Of a stretch of 64,000 nt of DNA, positions 34,622 through 44,522 are shown piece by piece; the first letter of the stretch is position 1, and every line of letters starts with the position of its first letter. Source of the DNA: Streptomyces violascens (lineage in GTDB: Bacteria; Actinomycetota; Actinomycetes; Streptomycetales; Streptomycetaceae); the NCBI RefSeq assembly GCF_014649955.1, contig NZ_BMUA01000003.1, forward strand, positions 513,864-577,863. Reading direction: 5' to 3'. The notes beneath the pieces were generated by a model. The model did not search any database. It was not told the origin of the DNA and saw nothing but the letters and a program-made list of their open reading frames with translations. A program made the position numbers and the translations under genes.

Positions 34622-36397
34622 ATGAACGAGATGCCGGAGTGGGAGAAGCGGTTCAGGGCGCCGAGGGTGGGGCTTCCCGACTGGGCGGAGGACGCCCCGG
34701 ACCGCTCGCTGTTCGTGTCGAACGCGACAGGGACGTACGAGCTGTACGCGTGGGACCGGACGACCGGCGACCAGCGCCGGGCCACCGACCGGCCCAACGG
34801 CACCACCGACGGGGTGCTGACCCCCGACGGCGAGTGGATCTGGTGGTTCGACGACACCGACGGCGACGAGTTCGGGGTGTGGCGCCGCCAGCCCTTCGCG
34901 GGCGGCGACGACGAGACGGCCGTGCCCGGCCTCGACCCGTCCTACCCGGCGGGTCTCGCGCTCGGCCGCGACGGCACGGCGGTGATCGGCCGCTCCACCG
35001 ACGACGACGGCTCCACGATCCACGTCGTACGCCCCGGCTCCGCGCCCGTCGAGATCTACCGGCACCGCGAGTCGGCGGGCGTGGGCGACCTGTCGCACGA
35101 CGGGACGCTGATCGCCGTCGAGCACACCGAGCACGGCGACGCGATGCACTCGGCGCTGCGCGTGGTGCGCCCGGACGGCACGGCGGTCGCCGAGCTCGAC
35201 GACACCAAGGGCGGCACCGAGGAGCTCGGCCTCGAAGTGCTCGGGTTCGCACCGCTCGCGGGCGACACCCGGCTGCTGATCGCGCACCAGCGCCGCGGCC
35301 GCTGGGAGCCGATGATCTGGGACGTGTCCTCGGGCGAGGAGACCGACCTCGCTCTCGACCTGCCGGGCGACGTGTCCGCCGAGTGGTACCCGGACGGCTC
35401 GGGGCTGCTCGTCGTCCACAGTTTCGAGGCGCGCAGCGGCCTCTTCCGCTTCGACCTCGCGACGCGCTCGCTGATCGAGATCGAGACCCCGGCGGGTTCG
35501 GTGTCGGGGGCGACGGCCCGGCCCGACGGCACGGTGGAGTACCTGTGGTCGTCGGCGGCCAGCCCGTCCGAGGTGCGCTCCACGACGGGCGAGGTCGTGC
35601 TCGACCCGCCCGGGTTCAAGGCGCCGGGCTCGGTGCCGGTGCAGGACGCCTGGGTGGAGGGGCCCGGCGGCCGCATCCACGCCCTGGTCCAGCGCCCGGC
35701 CGGCGACGGCCCCTTCCCCACCCTCTTCGAGATCCACGGCGGGCCGACCTGGCACGACAGCGACGCGTTCGCCTCCGGCCCGGCGGCCTGGATCGACCAC
35801 GGCTATGCGGTGGTACGGGTCAACTACCGGGGCTCCACGGGGTACGGGCGGGCCTGGACCGACGCGCTCAAGCACCGGGTCGGGCTCATCGAGCTGGAGG
35901 ACATCGCGGCGGTCCGCGACTGGGCGGTCTCCTCGGGCCTCGCCGACCCCGCGCGCCTCATCCTGGCGGGCGGTTCCTGGGGCGGCTACCTCACGCTGCT
36001 GGGCCTCGGTACGCAGCCGGACGCGTGGGCGCTCGGCCTCGCGGCGGTGCCGGTCGCGGACTACGTCACGGCGTACCACGACGAGATGGAGGCGCTGAAG
36101 GCGATGGACCGGACGCTGCTCGGCGGCACGCCGGAGGAGGTCCCGGACCGCTTCCGGGCCTCGTCCCCCCTGACGTACGTCGACGCGGTCCGGGCTCCCG
36201 TCTACATCTCCGCGGGAGTGAACGATCCGCGCTGTCCGATTCGGCAGGTGGAGAACTACGTCGACCGGCTGGTGGCGCGGGGGGCTCGGCACGAGGTCTA
36301 CCGCTACGACGCGGGGCACGGCTCGCTGGTGGTGGAGGAACGAATCAAACAGGTCCGCCTGGAACTCGACTTCGCCTCCCGCCACTTGGCGGGGTGA
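34622..36397 (+). CDS. S9-family prolyl oligopeptidase-like serine peptidase
   Basis: A 591-residue cytoplasmic peptidase (no signal peptide) with an N-terminal beta-propeller and a C-terminal alpha/beta hydrolase. The catalytic triad is Ser452 in AGGSWGGYLT, Asp535 in GVNDPRCPIRQ and His566 in AGHGSL. FEIHGGPTWHDSDAF is the oxyanion region and RVNYRGSTGYGR is a strong family block. It cleaves short peptides, probably acylaminoacyl- or dipeptidyl-type. The ATG follows GGGGG closely. Confidence 0.92.
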   Translation: MNEMPEWEKRFRAPRVGLPDWAEDAPDRSLFVSNATGTYELYAWDRTTGDQRRATDRPNGTTDGVLTPDGEWIWWFDDTDGDEFGVWRRQPFAGGDDETAVPGLDPSYPAGLALGRDGTAVIGRSTDDDGSTIHVVRPGSAPVEIYRHRESAGVGDLSHDGTLIAVEHTEHGDAMHSALRVVRPDGTAVAELDDTKGGTEELGLEVLGFAPLAGDTRLLIAHQRRGRWEPMIWDVSSGEETDLALDLPGDVSAEWYPDGSGLLVVHSFEARSGLFRFDLATRSLIEIETPAGSVSGATARPDGTVEYLWSSAASPSEVRSTTGEVVLDPPGFKAPGSVPVQDAWVEGPGGRIHALVQRPAGDGPFPTLFEIHGGPTWHDSDAFASGPAAWIDHGYAVVRVNYRGSTGYGRAWTDALKHRVGLIELEDIAAVRDWAVSSGLADPARLILAGGSWGGYLTLLGLGTQPDAWALGLAAVPVADYVTAYHDEMEALKAMDRTLLGGTPEEVPDRFRASSPLTYVDAVRAPVYISAGVNDPRCPIRQVENYVDRLVARGARHEVYRYDAGHGSLVVEERIKQVRLELDFASRHLAG

Positions 36398-36404
36398 GTT
36401 TTCC

Positions 36405-36600
36405 CGGGAGCCAAAATGCCCCGGTGCGGGCCGGCACCGACGCTGCCAGGGGCGCGGGGAACGGTGCGACCAGCCCCCCACCGGCCCGCAGACGATCGAC
36501 GAGCGCATCCAGCCCCTCCGGCGTTTGAGGAGCGGGGGCCGGGGGCGGAGCCCCTGAGGGGGCCCGGGGCCGAGCCCCGGGGGGGGATTGCGGGGACCCC
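36405..36600. repeat. GC-rich intergenic repeat, copy 4
   Basis: The gap between the S9 peptidase and the SURF1 gene carries AAAATGCCCCGGTGCGGGCC, CAGGGGCGCGGGGAACGGTGCGAC, TCCGGCGTTTGAGGAGCG and GGGGGCGGAGCCCC. These are the same modules as in copies 1-3 but in a different order. It holds no gene. Confidence 0.6.
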
Positions 36601-36631
36601 GCAGCCCCACCCCCCGGCAGGATTCCGTACC

Positions 36632-37447
36632 GTGGTGCTTGTGTACCGGTTCCTGCTCACACCCCGCTGGTGGGGAATCCACGTCTTCGTCCTGCTCGCC
36701 ATCCCCGTCTGCATCTTCATGGGCAGCTGGCAGCTGGGCCGCTTCGAGGACCGCGTGCAGTCCCACGACGCGGCCGAGAAGGCACCCGACCCCGCCACCC
36801 GGAAGGCCGAACCGCTCGCGGACCTGCTTCCCGTGGACCAGCGCACCTCCGGCCGCCCCGCCGAGGCACGCGGGCGGTACGCCGAGCAGTTCCTGGTGCC
36901 CGACCGCGAGGTGGACGGCAAGTCGGGCAGCTACGTCCTGACGATGCTGCGCACCGACGGCGGCAAGGCGCTGCCCGTCGTACGGGGCTGGATCCCGCGG
37001 GGCGCCGAGGCCCCGGCCGCGCCCGCCGGCGAGGTCGACGTCACCGGCGTACTGCAGGCCTCCGAGAACGCCGGCTCCGACGGGGTGCACGCGCAGGGCG
37101 GGCTCCCGCGGGGCCAGGTCGGCATGATCAGCGCGGCGGCCCTGGTCAACCTGGTTCCGTACCAGGTGTACGACGCCTGGGTGACACTGCCCGGCGCCGA
37201 CGCGGGCATGACCCCCGTCCCCGCCAGCGCCCCGCAGAACAGCGGGCTCGACCTCAAGGCGTTCCAGAACCTCGGCTACACCGGCGAGTGGTTCGTCTTC
37301 GCCGGGTTCGTGGTGTTCATGTGGTTCCGGCTGGTCCGGCGCGAGGCCGAGGCCCTGGAGGACGCCGAGCTCGGACTCACCCCCGAGACGGAGGCCGAGA
37401 GCGAGACCGGGACGGCTGACGCGCCTGCCGCTCCCTTGGCCAAGTAG
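36632..37447 (+). CDS. SURF1-family cytochrome oxidase biogenesis protein
   Basis: A 271-residue membrane protein. TM1 with the SURF1 N-terminal signature is HVFVLLAIPVCIFMGSWQLGR; later come VVRGWIPRG and the C-terminal TM with NLGYTGEWFVFAGFVVFMWFRLVRR. SURF1 helps insert haem a into cytochrome c oxidase. The start is a GTG at 36632 with AGGA nine bases upstream; GTG codons at 36635 and 36641 are alternatives. A bidirectional hairpin follows. Confidence 0.88.
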   Translation: MVLVYRFLLTPRWWGIHVFVLLAIPVCIFMGSWQLGRFEDRVQSHDAAEKAPDPATRKAEPLADLLPVDQRTSGRPAEARGRYAEQFLVPDREVDGKSGSYVLTMLRTDGGKALPVVRGWIPRGAEAPAAPAGEVDVTGVLQASENAGSDGVHAQGGLPRGQVGMISAAALVNLVPYQVYDAWVTLPGADAGMTPVPASAPQNSGLDLKAFQNLGYTGEWFVFAGFVVFMWFRLVRREAEALEDAELGLTPETEAESETGTADAPAAPLAK

Positions 37448-37466
37448 GCAAAGGACATTAAAGCAA

Positions 37467-37492
37467 GGGGGCCCGCCGCCAGGCGGGCCCCC
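37467..37492. terminator. bidirectional terminator hairpin between SURF1 and DUF4232 genes
   Basis: GGGGGCCCGCC (37467-37477) and GGCGGGCCCCC (37482-37492) form a perfect 11-bp stem with a four-base loop, followed by TT. It lies between two convergent genes, 19 bp after the SURF1 stop, so it probably ends both transcripts. Confidence 0.88.
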
Positions 37493-37553
37493 TTCGTGCT
37501 CCTCCCCCTCCGCGAACGAGGAGCCGTCCCCGATGTTCCTCCCGCGGCCAGGG

Positions 37554-38858
37554 CTACTGCTGCGGGGCCACCGACGGAGTCCCCGCGTCGAGCACGCCCG
37601 TCTTGTAGATCGTTCCGGCGCACGCGTTCGGGATCTTGGCCTCGGCGGACGGGGCACCCGGCTCGGCGACGTGGGTCACCGCGACCGTGCCGTCCGCCGT
37701 GGCGGTGGGCGTGCCGTCCGCGCCGAGCTGGGCGGTCTGGCCGCCGGCGGCCGTCGCCGTCGTCGGGGAGACGATTCCGCTGGTGCTGCCGGAGGCGGCG
37801 TTCGACGGGCTCGGGTCGGGCGAGGGCGGGGTCTTGGGGCAGGTGTCCGACGGCACCCAGGCGAACCGCACCTCGTACGCCGCGGCCGGCTTCAGGACCA
37901 GGCGGGTGGTGTCCTTCGAGGGGTCGGGGAGCCCGGGGGCCGGGTCGCCCGCCGCGTGCTCGACGACGGTGATCTTCGCCGGGTTGGCCGCGCCCTGCGC
38001 CTGCACGTTGAACTTGCCGGCGCCGCCGATCGCGCACTGCTTGTTGGACGCGTTCACGATGCGGAAGGCGCCGTAGACCTTGCCGGTCGAGTCGGGCTTG
38101 CCGACGCTCGCCGACTTCACGCTCAGCTCGCCCGCCTCGCACACCGGCGAGTTCGCCTGCACGGGCCCGCTGCCCGCCCCGGTCGCGCCGCCGGCCGTGG
38201 CGCCCGTCGTGCCCTTGCTGGGCTGCGGCGTACGGCCCGTGCTGTCGGGAGTGCCGGCCGGGCTGCCGATGCCGGAGCGCGGGGTGCTCTCCTGCACGCC
38301 GTCCGAGTTGCCCGAGGCCGAGTCCACGGTGCCGTGCGTCCGCTCGCCGTGTCCGGCGACGGCGGGCCGGTCGTCCGCGCTGCCCGAGGTGTTGGCGACG
38401 TGGATGAACGCCGGTACGGCGGTGGCCACCAGGAGGGCCGCGGCGACCGAGCCGACGACGGCCTGCCGCTTGCGGGCCCGCCGCACGGGCACCGCGGCCC
38501 GCAGATGGTCGAGTGCCCCCTCCGAGGGCATCAGGTCGTCCACCGCGTCGTGCAGCAGCCTGCGCAGCGCGAGTTCGTCGGCCGCGCCCGGGCCCGCCGA
38601 GGCGAGCGGCAGGCCCAAGGGGGGATTGCCGGTGCTGTTCTTTTCCGGCGTTTTGTCCACGAATCCGTATCCAGTCAGGTCGTTCAGGTCATTCCTGGGC
38701 CGCTGGTCCGGCCCGCTTTTCCCGTGCTCCCCGTGGGCGCCACGCTCTTTGTGGACACCACTCTCTCCGTAGGCGCGACGGCTTCCGTAGGCACCCTGTT
38801 CCCCATGGGTGCCGCCGTCCCCCGGCCGTCTGTCGCCGTTCCTGTCGGGGCCCGTCAT
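37554..38858 (-). CDS. DUF4232 membrane protein, possible anti-sigma partner
   Basis: A 434-residue protein with a long polar N-terminus (about 125 residues with Gly/His-rich HGEQGAYGSRRAYGE), one TM (AVVGSVAAALLVATAVPAFI) and an extracellular Ser/Thr/Gly-rich linker. The C-terminal DUF4232 domain includes VCEAGELSVKSASVG and GAFRIVNASNKQCAIGGAGKF. The N-terminal part before the TM (ELALRRLLHDAVDDLMPSEGALDHLRAAV) resembles the short sigma-binding region found in DUF4232 proteins paired with sigma factors. The ATG overlaps the sigma gene stop (ATGA), supporting joint function. Confidence 0.82.
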   Translation of the reverse strand: MTGPDRNGDRRPGDGGTHGEQGAYGSRRAYGESGVHKERGAHGEHGKSGPDQRPRNDLNDLTGYGFVDKTPEKNSTGNPPLGLPLASAGPGAADELALRRLLHDAVDDLMPSEGALDHLRAAVPVRRARKRQAVVGSVAAALLVATAVPAFIHVANTSGSADDRPAVAGHGERTHGTVDSASGNSDGVQESTPRSGIGSPAGTPDSTGRTPQPSKGTTGATAGGATGAGSGPVQANSPVCEAGELSVKSASVGKPDSTGKVYGAFRIVNASNKQCAIGGAGKFNVQAQGAANPAKITVVEHAAGDPAPGLPDPSKDTTRLVLKPAAAYEVRFAWVPSDTCPKTPPSPDPSPSNAASGSTSGIVSPTTATAAGGQTAQLGADGTPTATADGTVAVTHVAEPGAPSAEAKIPNACAGTIYKTGVLDAGTPSVAPQQ

Positions 38859-39526
38859 GCCGGTGCCTCCATGGCGATCCGCAGGGCGGCGATGCCCCGC
38901 GATCCGTACGCCTTCACCGAGCCCAGGGATATCCCGAGCGTCTCGGCGACCTGGGCCTCCGTCATGTCCGCGAAGTAGCGCAGCACGAGCACCTCGCGCT
39001 GGCGGCGCTGGAGCCCGCGCATCGCCTTGATCAGCGCGTCGCGCTCCAGCTGGTCGTACGCGCCCTCCTCGGCGCTCGCCATGTCGGGCATCGGCTTGGA
39101 GAGCAGCTTGAGGCCGAGGATGCGGCGGCGCAGCGCCGAGCGCGACAGGTTGACGACGGTCTGGCGCAGGTACGCGAGGGTCTTCTCCGGCTCGCGCACC
39201 CGGCTGCGAGCCGAGTGGACCCGGATGAACGCCTCCTGCACCACGTCCTCGCAGGAGGCGGTGTCGTCCAGGAGCAGGGCCGCGAGGCCCAGCAGCGAGC
39301 GGTAGTGCGCGCGGTAGGTCTCGGTGAGGTGATCGACAGTGGTGCCGGCCGCCATGACCTCGTCAGCGCTCTCGCGCGAGGGCGCCTGGGAGGGAATGTG
39401 GGCCGGACGGGTGGCGGGCATGGGCGCGATCACCGGCATGCCGCCGGGCGCACCGAGGCGCCGACGCGGGCGGACGACCGTGCCACCGCGTGCCGGTACC
39501 GCTCGGAAATCGAGTACCTCTGCCAC
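38855..39526 (-). CDS. SigE-family ECF-like RNA polymerase sigma factor
   Basis: A 223-residue sigma factor. Region 2 is YRAHYRSLLGLAALLLDDTASCEDVVQEAFIRVH and region 4 is RGLQRRQREVLVLRYFADMTEAQVAETLGISLGSVKAYGSRGIAAL, the typical SigE-type ending. About 60 extra N-terminal residues precede region 2, so an internal start is possible. The GTG at 39526 has only a weak AGG upstream. It forms a two-gene unit with the DUF4232 membrane protein. Conditions that activate it cannot be inferred. Confidence 0.9.
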   Translation of the reverse strand: MAEVLDFRAVPARGGTVVRPRRRLGAPGGMPVIAPMPATRPAHIPSQAPSRESADEVMAAGTTVDHLTETYRAHYRSLLGLAALLLDDTASCEDVVQEAFIRVHSARSRVREPEKTLAYLRQTVVNLSRSALRRRILGLKLLSKPMPDMASAEEGAYDQLERDALIKAMRGLQRRQREVLVLRYFADMTEAQVAETLGISLGSVKAYGSRGIAALRIAMEAPA

Positions 39527-39794
39527 GCCTGTTGGACACGTTCCTCCCCGTCAGGGTTGTACGCGTACGACACTGTTTTTGGCGGTGCACCACATGCCCT
39601 CATCCGTACCCGCTCTTCCCCAATGCCCCGATTTTTACGGCACCTTGAGGGGCGACCGCATAGACGCTCCATGCCGGACTGCGGTTGCAGGGACACGGAA
39701 AATGAATCGTGTAACACGGCATTGACGCAGTTCAAGTGGTACAGACCAGCGACTTGCTCACAGAGCGTTCACAGATCCTACAAATCGGCGGACC

Positions 39795-40853
39795 TCATCG
39801 CGCGGTGAATTCACGGGCCGCCAACTCCGCGATGTGCGCGGCGTTCAGGGCCGTGCCCTTGCGGAGGTTGTCGCCGCAGACGAAAAGTTCCAGTACGTGC
39901 GGATCGTCCGGCGAGCAGCGCACCCGGCCCACCCATGTGGGGTCGGTGCCGACCACGTCCGCGGGCGTCGGGAACTCCCCGGCGGCCGGGTCGTCGAAGA
40001 GCACCACGCCCGGCGCGGTCGCCAGGATCTCGTGGGCCCGCGCGACGTCCACCTCGTTCTCGAAGCGGGCGTGCACCGACACCGAGTGGGTCGTGACGAC
40101 CGGGACCCGCACACAGGTCGCGGCCACCGGAAGCCGCGGCAGGTCGAGCAGTTTGCGCAGTTCGTCCCGCAGGCCCAGTTCCTGCGAGGACCAGCCGTCC
40201 TCGGCGAGCTCCCCGGCCCACGGCACCACGTTCAGCGCGACCGGCGCCGCGAACGGGCCGAGGTCGTCGCCGACGGCCCGGCGCACATCGCCCGGACTCG
40301 TGCCGAGCCCGCTTCCGGCCACCAGCGAGATCTGCCGGCGCAGCGCCTCGACCCCGGCCTGCCCCTCACCGCTGACGGCCTGGTACGTGGAGAGGACCAG
40401 CTCGCTCAGGCAGAACTCGGCGTGCAGCGCGCCCACCGTCACGATCATGGCGAGGGTGGTGGGGTGCGGGCTCGCGACGATGCCGCGCGGACGCATCCGT
40501 ACGGCATGGGGATTGAGCTCGGGGACCACGAGCGGCACGTCCGGGTCCATCCGGAAGGCGGCCGAACTGTCCACCACCACCGCGCCCTTGGCGGCCGCGA
40601 CCGGCGCCCAGCGGGCGGCGATCTCGTCGGGGGCGAGGAAGACGACGACATCGGCCCCGTCCAGGGCCTCCTCGCTCAGCGCGAGGACCTCGCACTCCTC
40701 GCCCCGTACGAGCAGCTTGCGGCCGGCCGAGCGCGCGGACGCGACGAGCCGGACCTCGCCCCAGACATCGGCATGCTGGGACAGGATCTGGAGCATCACC
40801 GAACCGGCGCCCCCGGTCGCTCCGACGACCGTGAGCGCCGGTCTGCGGGTCAT
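39795..40853 (-). CDS. asd: aspartate-semialdehyde dehydrogenase-like protein lacking the catalytic cysteine
   Basis: A 352-residue member of the ASADH family with NADP loop [43 protein letters not shown], the substrate Gln in [14 protein letters not shown] and the His in [12 protein letters not shown]. The block that normally reads ANPNCTT is ASPHPTT, so Pro replaces the catalytic Cys; the DNA (complement near 40470) is unambiguous. The ATG overlaps the aspartokinase stop (ATGA). The protein may be inactive, regulatory, or have changed function. A normal asd must then exist elsewhere in the genome. Confidence 0.85.
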   Translation of the reverse strand: MTRRPALTVVGATGGAGSVMLQILSQHADVWGEVRLVASARSAGRKLLVRGEECEVLALSEEALDGADVVVFLAPDEIAARWAPVAAAKGAVVVDSSAAFRMDPDVPLVVPELNPHAVRMRPRGIVASPHPTTLAMIVTVGALHAEFCLSELVLSTYQAVSGEGQAGVEALRRQISLVAGSGLGTSPGDVRRAVGDDLGPFAAPVALNVVPWAGELAEDGWSSQELGLRDELRKLLDLPRLPVAATCVRVPVVTTHSVSVHARFENEVDVARAHEILATAPGVVLFDDPAAGEFPTPADVVGTDPTWVGRVRCSPDDPHVLELFVCGDNLRKGTALNAAHIAELAAREFTAR

Positions 40854-42130
40854 CGCCCGGTGCCTCCGTAGACGACGGCCTCGTCGCTGTCGGAGTCGAG
40901 ACCGAAGGCGGTGTGCACGGCGCGCACGGCCTCGTTCACGTCGTCGGCGCGGGTCACGACCGAGATGCGGATCTCGGAGGTCGAGATCAGCTCGATGTTG
41001 ACGCCCGCGTCGGACAGGGCCTCGAAGAAGCCCGCAGTGACGCCCGGGTTGGTCTTCATGCCGGCGCCGACGAGCGAGATCTTGGCGATCTGGTCGTCGT
41101 AGCGCAGCGACTCGAAGCCGATGGCCGGCTTGGAGCGCTCCAGGGCGTCGATGGCCTTGCGGCCCTCGGCCTTGGGCAGCGTGAACGAGATGTCGGTGAG
41201 ACCGGTCGACGCGGCGGAGACGTTCTGCACCACCATGTCGATGTTGATCTCGGCGTCCGCGATGGTGCGGAAGATCGCCGCGGCCTCGCCCGGCTTGTCG
41301 GGCACCCCGACGACCGTGACCTTCGCCTCGGAGACGTCGTGCGCGACTCCGGAGATGATGGCGTGCTCCACCTGCTGGCCTTCCGACTGGGAACGTGGTT
41401 CGTTGCTGACCCAGGTGCCCTGAAGTCCGCTGAAGGACGACCGCACATGGATCGGGATGTTGTAACGGCGGGCGTATTCGACGCACCGGTGCAGGAGCAC
41501 CTTGGAGCCGGACGCGGCCAGCTCCAGCATGTCCTCGAAGGAGATCCAGTCGATCTTCTTCGCCTTCTTCACGACGCGGGGGTCCGCGGTGAAGACGCCG
41601 TCGACGTCCGTGTAGATCTCACAGACCTCGGCGTCGAGCGCGGCCGCAAGGGCGACGGCGGTCGTGTCGGACCCGCCGCGGCCGAGCGTGGTGATGTTCT
41701 TGCCCTCCTGGCTGACGCCCTGGAACCCGGCGACGATGGCGATGTTGCCCTCGTCGATCGAGGTCCGGATGCGGCCCGGAGTGACGTCGATGATCCGCGC
41801 TTTGTTGTGGACCGAATCGGTGATGACACCGGCCTGGCTGCCCGTGAACGACTGGGCCTGGTGGCCCAGGTTTTTGATCGCCATGGCGAGCAGTGCCATG
41901 GAGATCCGCTCTCCGGCGGTCAGCAGCATGTCGAATTCCCGCCCGGCAGGCATCGGTGACACCTGCTCCGCGAGTTCGATCAACTCATCCGTCGTGTCGC
42001 CCATCGCGGAAACCACGACGACCACCTGGTGGCCGGTCTTCTTGGCTTCCACGATCCGCTTGGCGACGCGCTTGATGCCCTCGGCATCGGCAACGGAGGA
42101 GCCTCCGTACTTCTGCACGACAAGGCCCAC
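40850..42130 (-). CDS. lysC: aspartokinase
   Basis: A 426-residue aspartate kinase that phosphorylates aspartate in the first step of Lys/Thr/Met and diaminopimelate synthesis. The N-terminal kinase motif [36 protein letters not shown] and the [12 protein letters not shown] segment are present, followed by two ACT domains (about 265-420, including [13 protein letters not shown] and [21 protein letters not shown]) for feedback control. The start is GTG. In many actinobacteria lysC contains an internal start for a beta subunit; this was not resolved. It is coupled to the asd-like gene. Confidence 0.95.
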   Translation of the reverse strand: MGLVVQKYGGSSVADAEGIKRVAKRIVEAKKTGHQVVVVVSAMGDTTDELIELAEQVSPMPAGREFDMLLTAGERISMALLAMAIKNLGHQAQSFTGSQAGVITDSVHNKARIIDVTPGRIRTSIDEGNIAIVAGFQGVSQEGKNITTLGRGGSDTTAVALAAALDAEVCEIYTDVDGVFTADPRVVKKAKKIDWISFEDMLELAASGSKVLLHRCVEYARRYNIPIHVRSSFSGLQGTWVSNEPRSQSEGQQVEHAIISGVAHDVSEAKVTVVGVPDKPGEAAAIFRTIADAEINIDMVVQNVSAASTGLTDISFTLPKAEGRKAIDALERSKPAIGFESLRYDDQIAKISLVGAGMKTNPGVTAGFFEALSDAGVNIELISTSEIRISVVTRADDVNEAVRAVHTAFGLDSDSDEAVVYGGTGR

Positions 42131-42371
42131 GTGCGCTCCTCGCTCAGTTCATTACTGCGGTCGGCTCAGTCTAACGAGCGGGCCGGATTCGCCCGCGCCG
42201 TATCACTTCGTGAGATGTCCCGCTCACAACCTGATCACCGGGCGTTGTCCGATCCGCTCGCGAGACCCGCCTGCCCCGGCATTCCGTTTGTACGCGACGA
42301 TGTGGCCGGGGTCACACAAGCCGGATCAAGGGGGCGAACCGGACCCCGCGCCAACTCCCGTACACACAGGG

Positions 42372-43031
42372 CTACTTGAGGTCGCGCAGGCCCAGCGGAC
42401 CCGCGAGCTCCTCGACCATGACGCGGCCCGCCTCCTCCTCCAGGGCGTCCTCCGTCAGGTCCTCGTCGGTGTCGAGGCCGTCCAGCTCTTCGAGGGGCTG
42501 GTTGAGGCGGACGTGCGCGACGAGCGACTGCAGGGCGCGCAGCGCGGCGGAGGCGGTCGAGCCCCAGTTGGAGAAGTACGAGAACTGCCACCACCACAGG
42601 GCCTCGGTGGTGCGGCCCGCGCGGTAGTGGGCCAGGCCGTGGCGCAGGTCGGTGACGACGTCGGCGAGGTCGTCGGAGATCCGGCACGCCACCGGCGCCT
42701 TGCGCGGCTCGTACGGGTCGAAGACCTCGGAGTACACGTCGATGGGTTCCAGGAGCCGGGCGAACCGCTCGCGCAGCTCGTCGACGTCGGCCTCGGGGCC
42801 GAGGTCGGGCTCGTAGCGCTCGTCCGGGACGATGTCCTCGTGCGCGCCGAGCCGGCCGCCGGCGAGCAGCAGCTGGGAGACCTCCAGGAGGAGGAACGGT
42901 ACGGCGCTGTCGGGCTCGTCGCCCTTGGCCACTTCCGTGACCGCGACGATGAAGGACTCGACCTGGTCGGCGATCTGGACCGCGAAGGAGTCCGGGTCCT
43001 GGTTGGTCGCGTGCAGCGTTGCGTCAGACAT
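42372..43031 (-). CDS. DUF5063 family protein
   Basis: A 219-residue acidic cytoplasmic protein whose sequence (SFAVQIADQVESFIVAVTEVA; GLAHYRAGRTTEALWWWQFSYFSNWG) matches the DUF5063 family of actinobacteria. Function unknown. It lies 32 bp downstream of recR and 241 bp from aspartokinase, so it belongs to the ybaB-recR group. The Trp-rich centre (WWWQFSYFSNW) is conserved-looking and may form the core. Confidence 0.75.
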   Translation of the reverse strand: MSDATLHATNQDPDSFAVQIADQVESFIVAVTEVAKGDEPDSAVPFLLLEVSQLLLAGGRLGAHEDIVPDERYEPDLGPEADVDELRERFARLLEPIDVYSEVFDPYEPRKAPVACRISDDLADVVTDLRHGLAHYRAGRTTEALWWWQFSYFSNWGSTASAALRALQSLVAHVRLNQPLEELDGLDTDEDLTEDALEEEAGRVMVEELAGPLGLRDLK

Positions 43032-43063
43032 CGAGTTGACCTTCCTCGTACCCCTCGTGGGCG

Positions 43064-43663
43064 TCATACATCGAGCAGCCGCCTTCCTTCGAAGGCCCGG
43101 CCCAGGGTGACCTCGTCGGCGTATTCGAGGTCGCCGCCCACCGGCAGGCCGCTGGCGAGCCGGGTGACCTTGAGACCCATGGGCTTGATCATGCGGGCGA
43201 GGTACGTCGCGGTGGCCTCGCCCTCCAGGTTCGGGTCGGTGGCCAGGATCAGCTCGGTGACCGTGCCGTCCGCGAGGCGGGCGAGCAGCTCGCGGATGCG
43301 CAGGTCGTCCGGGCCGACGCCCTCGATCGGGCTGATGGCGCCGCCGAGCACGTGGTAGCGGCCGCGGAACTCGCGGGTCCGCTCGATCGCCACGACGTCC
43401 TTGGGCTCCTCCACGACACAGATGACCGTCTGGTCGCGGCGCGGGTCGCGGCAGATGTTGCACCGCTCCTCCTGCGCCACGTTGCCGCACACCGCGCAGA
43501 ACCGGACCTTGTCCTTGACCTCGAGGAGGGCGTGCGCGAGGCGGCGCACGTCGGTCGGCTCGGCCTGCAGGATGTGGAAGGCGATCCGCTGCGCGCTCTT
43601 GGGACCGACGCCGGGCAGCCTGCCCAGTTCGTCGATGAGGTCCTGAACCACGCCTTCGTACAA
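43064..43663 (-). CDS. recR: recombination mediator RecR
   Basis: A 199-residue RecR. The N-terminal HhH is [24 protein letters not shown]; the zinc finger is [16 protein letters not shown] (Cys56, 59, 68, 71); the Toprim domain begins [16 protein letters not shown], and the C-terminus has [21 protein letters not shown]. It works with RecF/RecO to load RecA on gapped DNA. It is encoded 114 bp after ybaB, the usual order. Confidence 0.97.
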   Translation of the reverse strand: MYEGVVQDLIDELGRLPGVGPKSAQRIAFHILQAEPTDVRRLAHALLEVKDKVRFCAVCGNVAQEERCNICRDPRRDQTVICVVEEPKDVVAIERTREFRGRYHVLGGAISPIEGVGPDDLRIRELLARLADGTVTELILATDPNLEGEATATYLARMIKPMGLKVTRLASGLPVGGDLEYADEVTLGRAFEGRRLLDV

Positions 43664-43777
43664 CGGAACGCCTCTCGTGGGTTGCTCTGACGCCTACGGT
43701 AGTTGCTGTGCGTCCGCCTCAGTAGGTCAGGCGCACGGGTACGTCCGCACGGGCGGGCGCACGCCGGTGGCCCGGTC

Positions 43778-44134
43778 CTAGAACGGCAGGCCCGGCATGC
43801 CGCCGAGGCCCTGCGCCAGCGGGCCCAGCTTCTGCTGCTGGAGCTGCTGCGCGTTCTCGTTGGCGGCCTGCACGGCCGCGACGACGAGGTCCGCGAGGGT
43901 CTCGCCAAGCTCCTGCAAGGAATCAGCGGTCTCCGGGTCGACCGCCTTCGGGTCGATGACCAGGGCGCGCAGCTCGCCCGAGCCGGTCACGGTCGCCTTG
44001 ACGAGACCGCCGCCGGCCTGTCCTTCGACCTCGGTCGCCGCGAGCTCCTCCTGGGCAAGGGCGAGATCCTGCTGCATCTTCTGGGCCTGCTGGAGAAGCT
44101 GCTGCATGTTGGGCTGGCCACCACCAGGGATCAC
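43778..44134 (-). CDS. YbaB/EbfC nucleoid-associated protein
   Basis: A 118-residue protein with the YbaB pattern: a Gln-rich N-terminus ([24 protein letters not shown]), then [24 protein letters not shown]. It binds DNA as a dimer and often precedes recR, as here. The start ATG lies next to the long non-coding gap preceding the SLATT gene. Confidence 0.93.
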   Translation of the reverse strand: MIPGGGQPNMQQLLQQAQKMQQDLALAQEELAATEVEGQAGGGLVKATVTGSGELRALVIDPKAVDPETADSLQELGETLADLVVAAVQAANENAQQLQQQKLGPLAQGLGGMPGLPF

Positions 44135-44397
44135 GTTTCACTCCAGGTTTTGGTAAGGCGGGTCGGTAGGACGGTTGTCTCTTTCGGCACTCCGAGCCTA
44201 CGTGGTCGACAGGCGCCCTGCTCCGCAACTCTTTCGAGTGATGCGGTGCCGGTTCCTATATCTGATCAAGGGCCACTTCCGGGCGGAAATACCTGGATAT
44301 CGCCCCCTCGGCCGTCCATCCGGCGGTAGGAATGGCGGTCGGGTGTGTCAGTACGCGTCAATACGCACGCGCGCACCGCGGACGACCGCGCGGCGTC

Positions 44398-44461
44398 ACG
44401 GCATTTACACGGCATTTACTACGTCCAGTAACACGTCGAGTACGTCCAGATACACATCCAG
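44398..44461. promoter_or_regulatory. tandem repeat array upstream of the SLATT gene
   Basis: The 388-bp gap between ybaB and the SLATT gene holds no gene but contains a striking array. ACGGCATTTAC occurs twice in tandem (44398-44408, 44409-44419). It is followed by two 21-bp units (44420-44440, 44441-44461) that share TACGTCCAG and end in ACACGTCGAG or ACACATCCAG. The period is about 10.5 bp, one helix turn, as expected for a multimeric regulator. The array ends 61 bp before the GTG start. Confidence 0.7.
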
Positions 44462-44522
44462 GTGCCCGTACGTCACGCGATGTCACAGAGGGTCACAGCA
44501 GCAGTGCGGAGGGAGCAGCCGG

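Noticed and set aside
34427..37657. 1076-residue minus-strand open frame
   Set aside because: Lies antisense to the S9 peptidase and SURF1 genes; composition is typical of GC-rich antisense frames.
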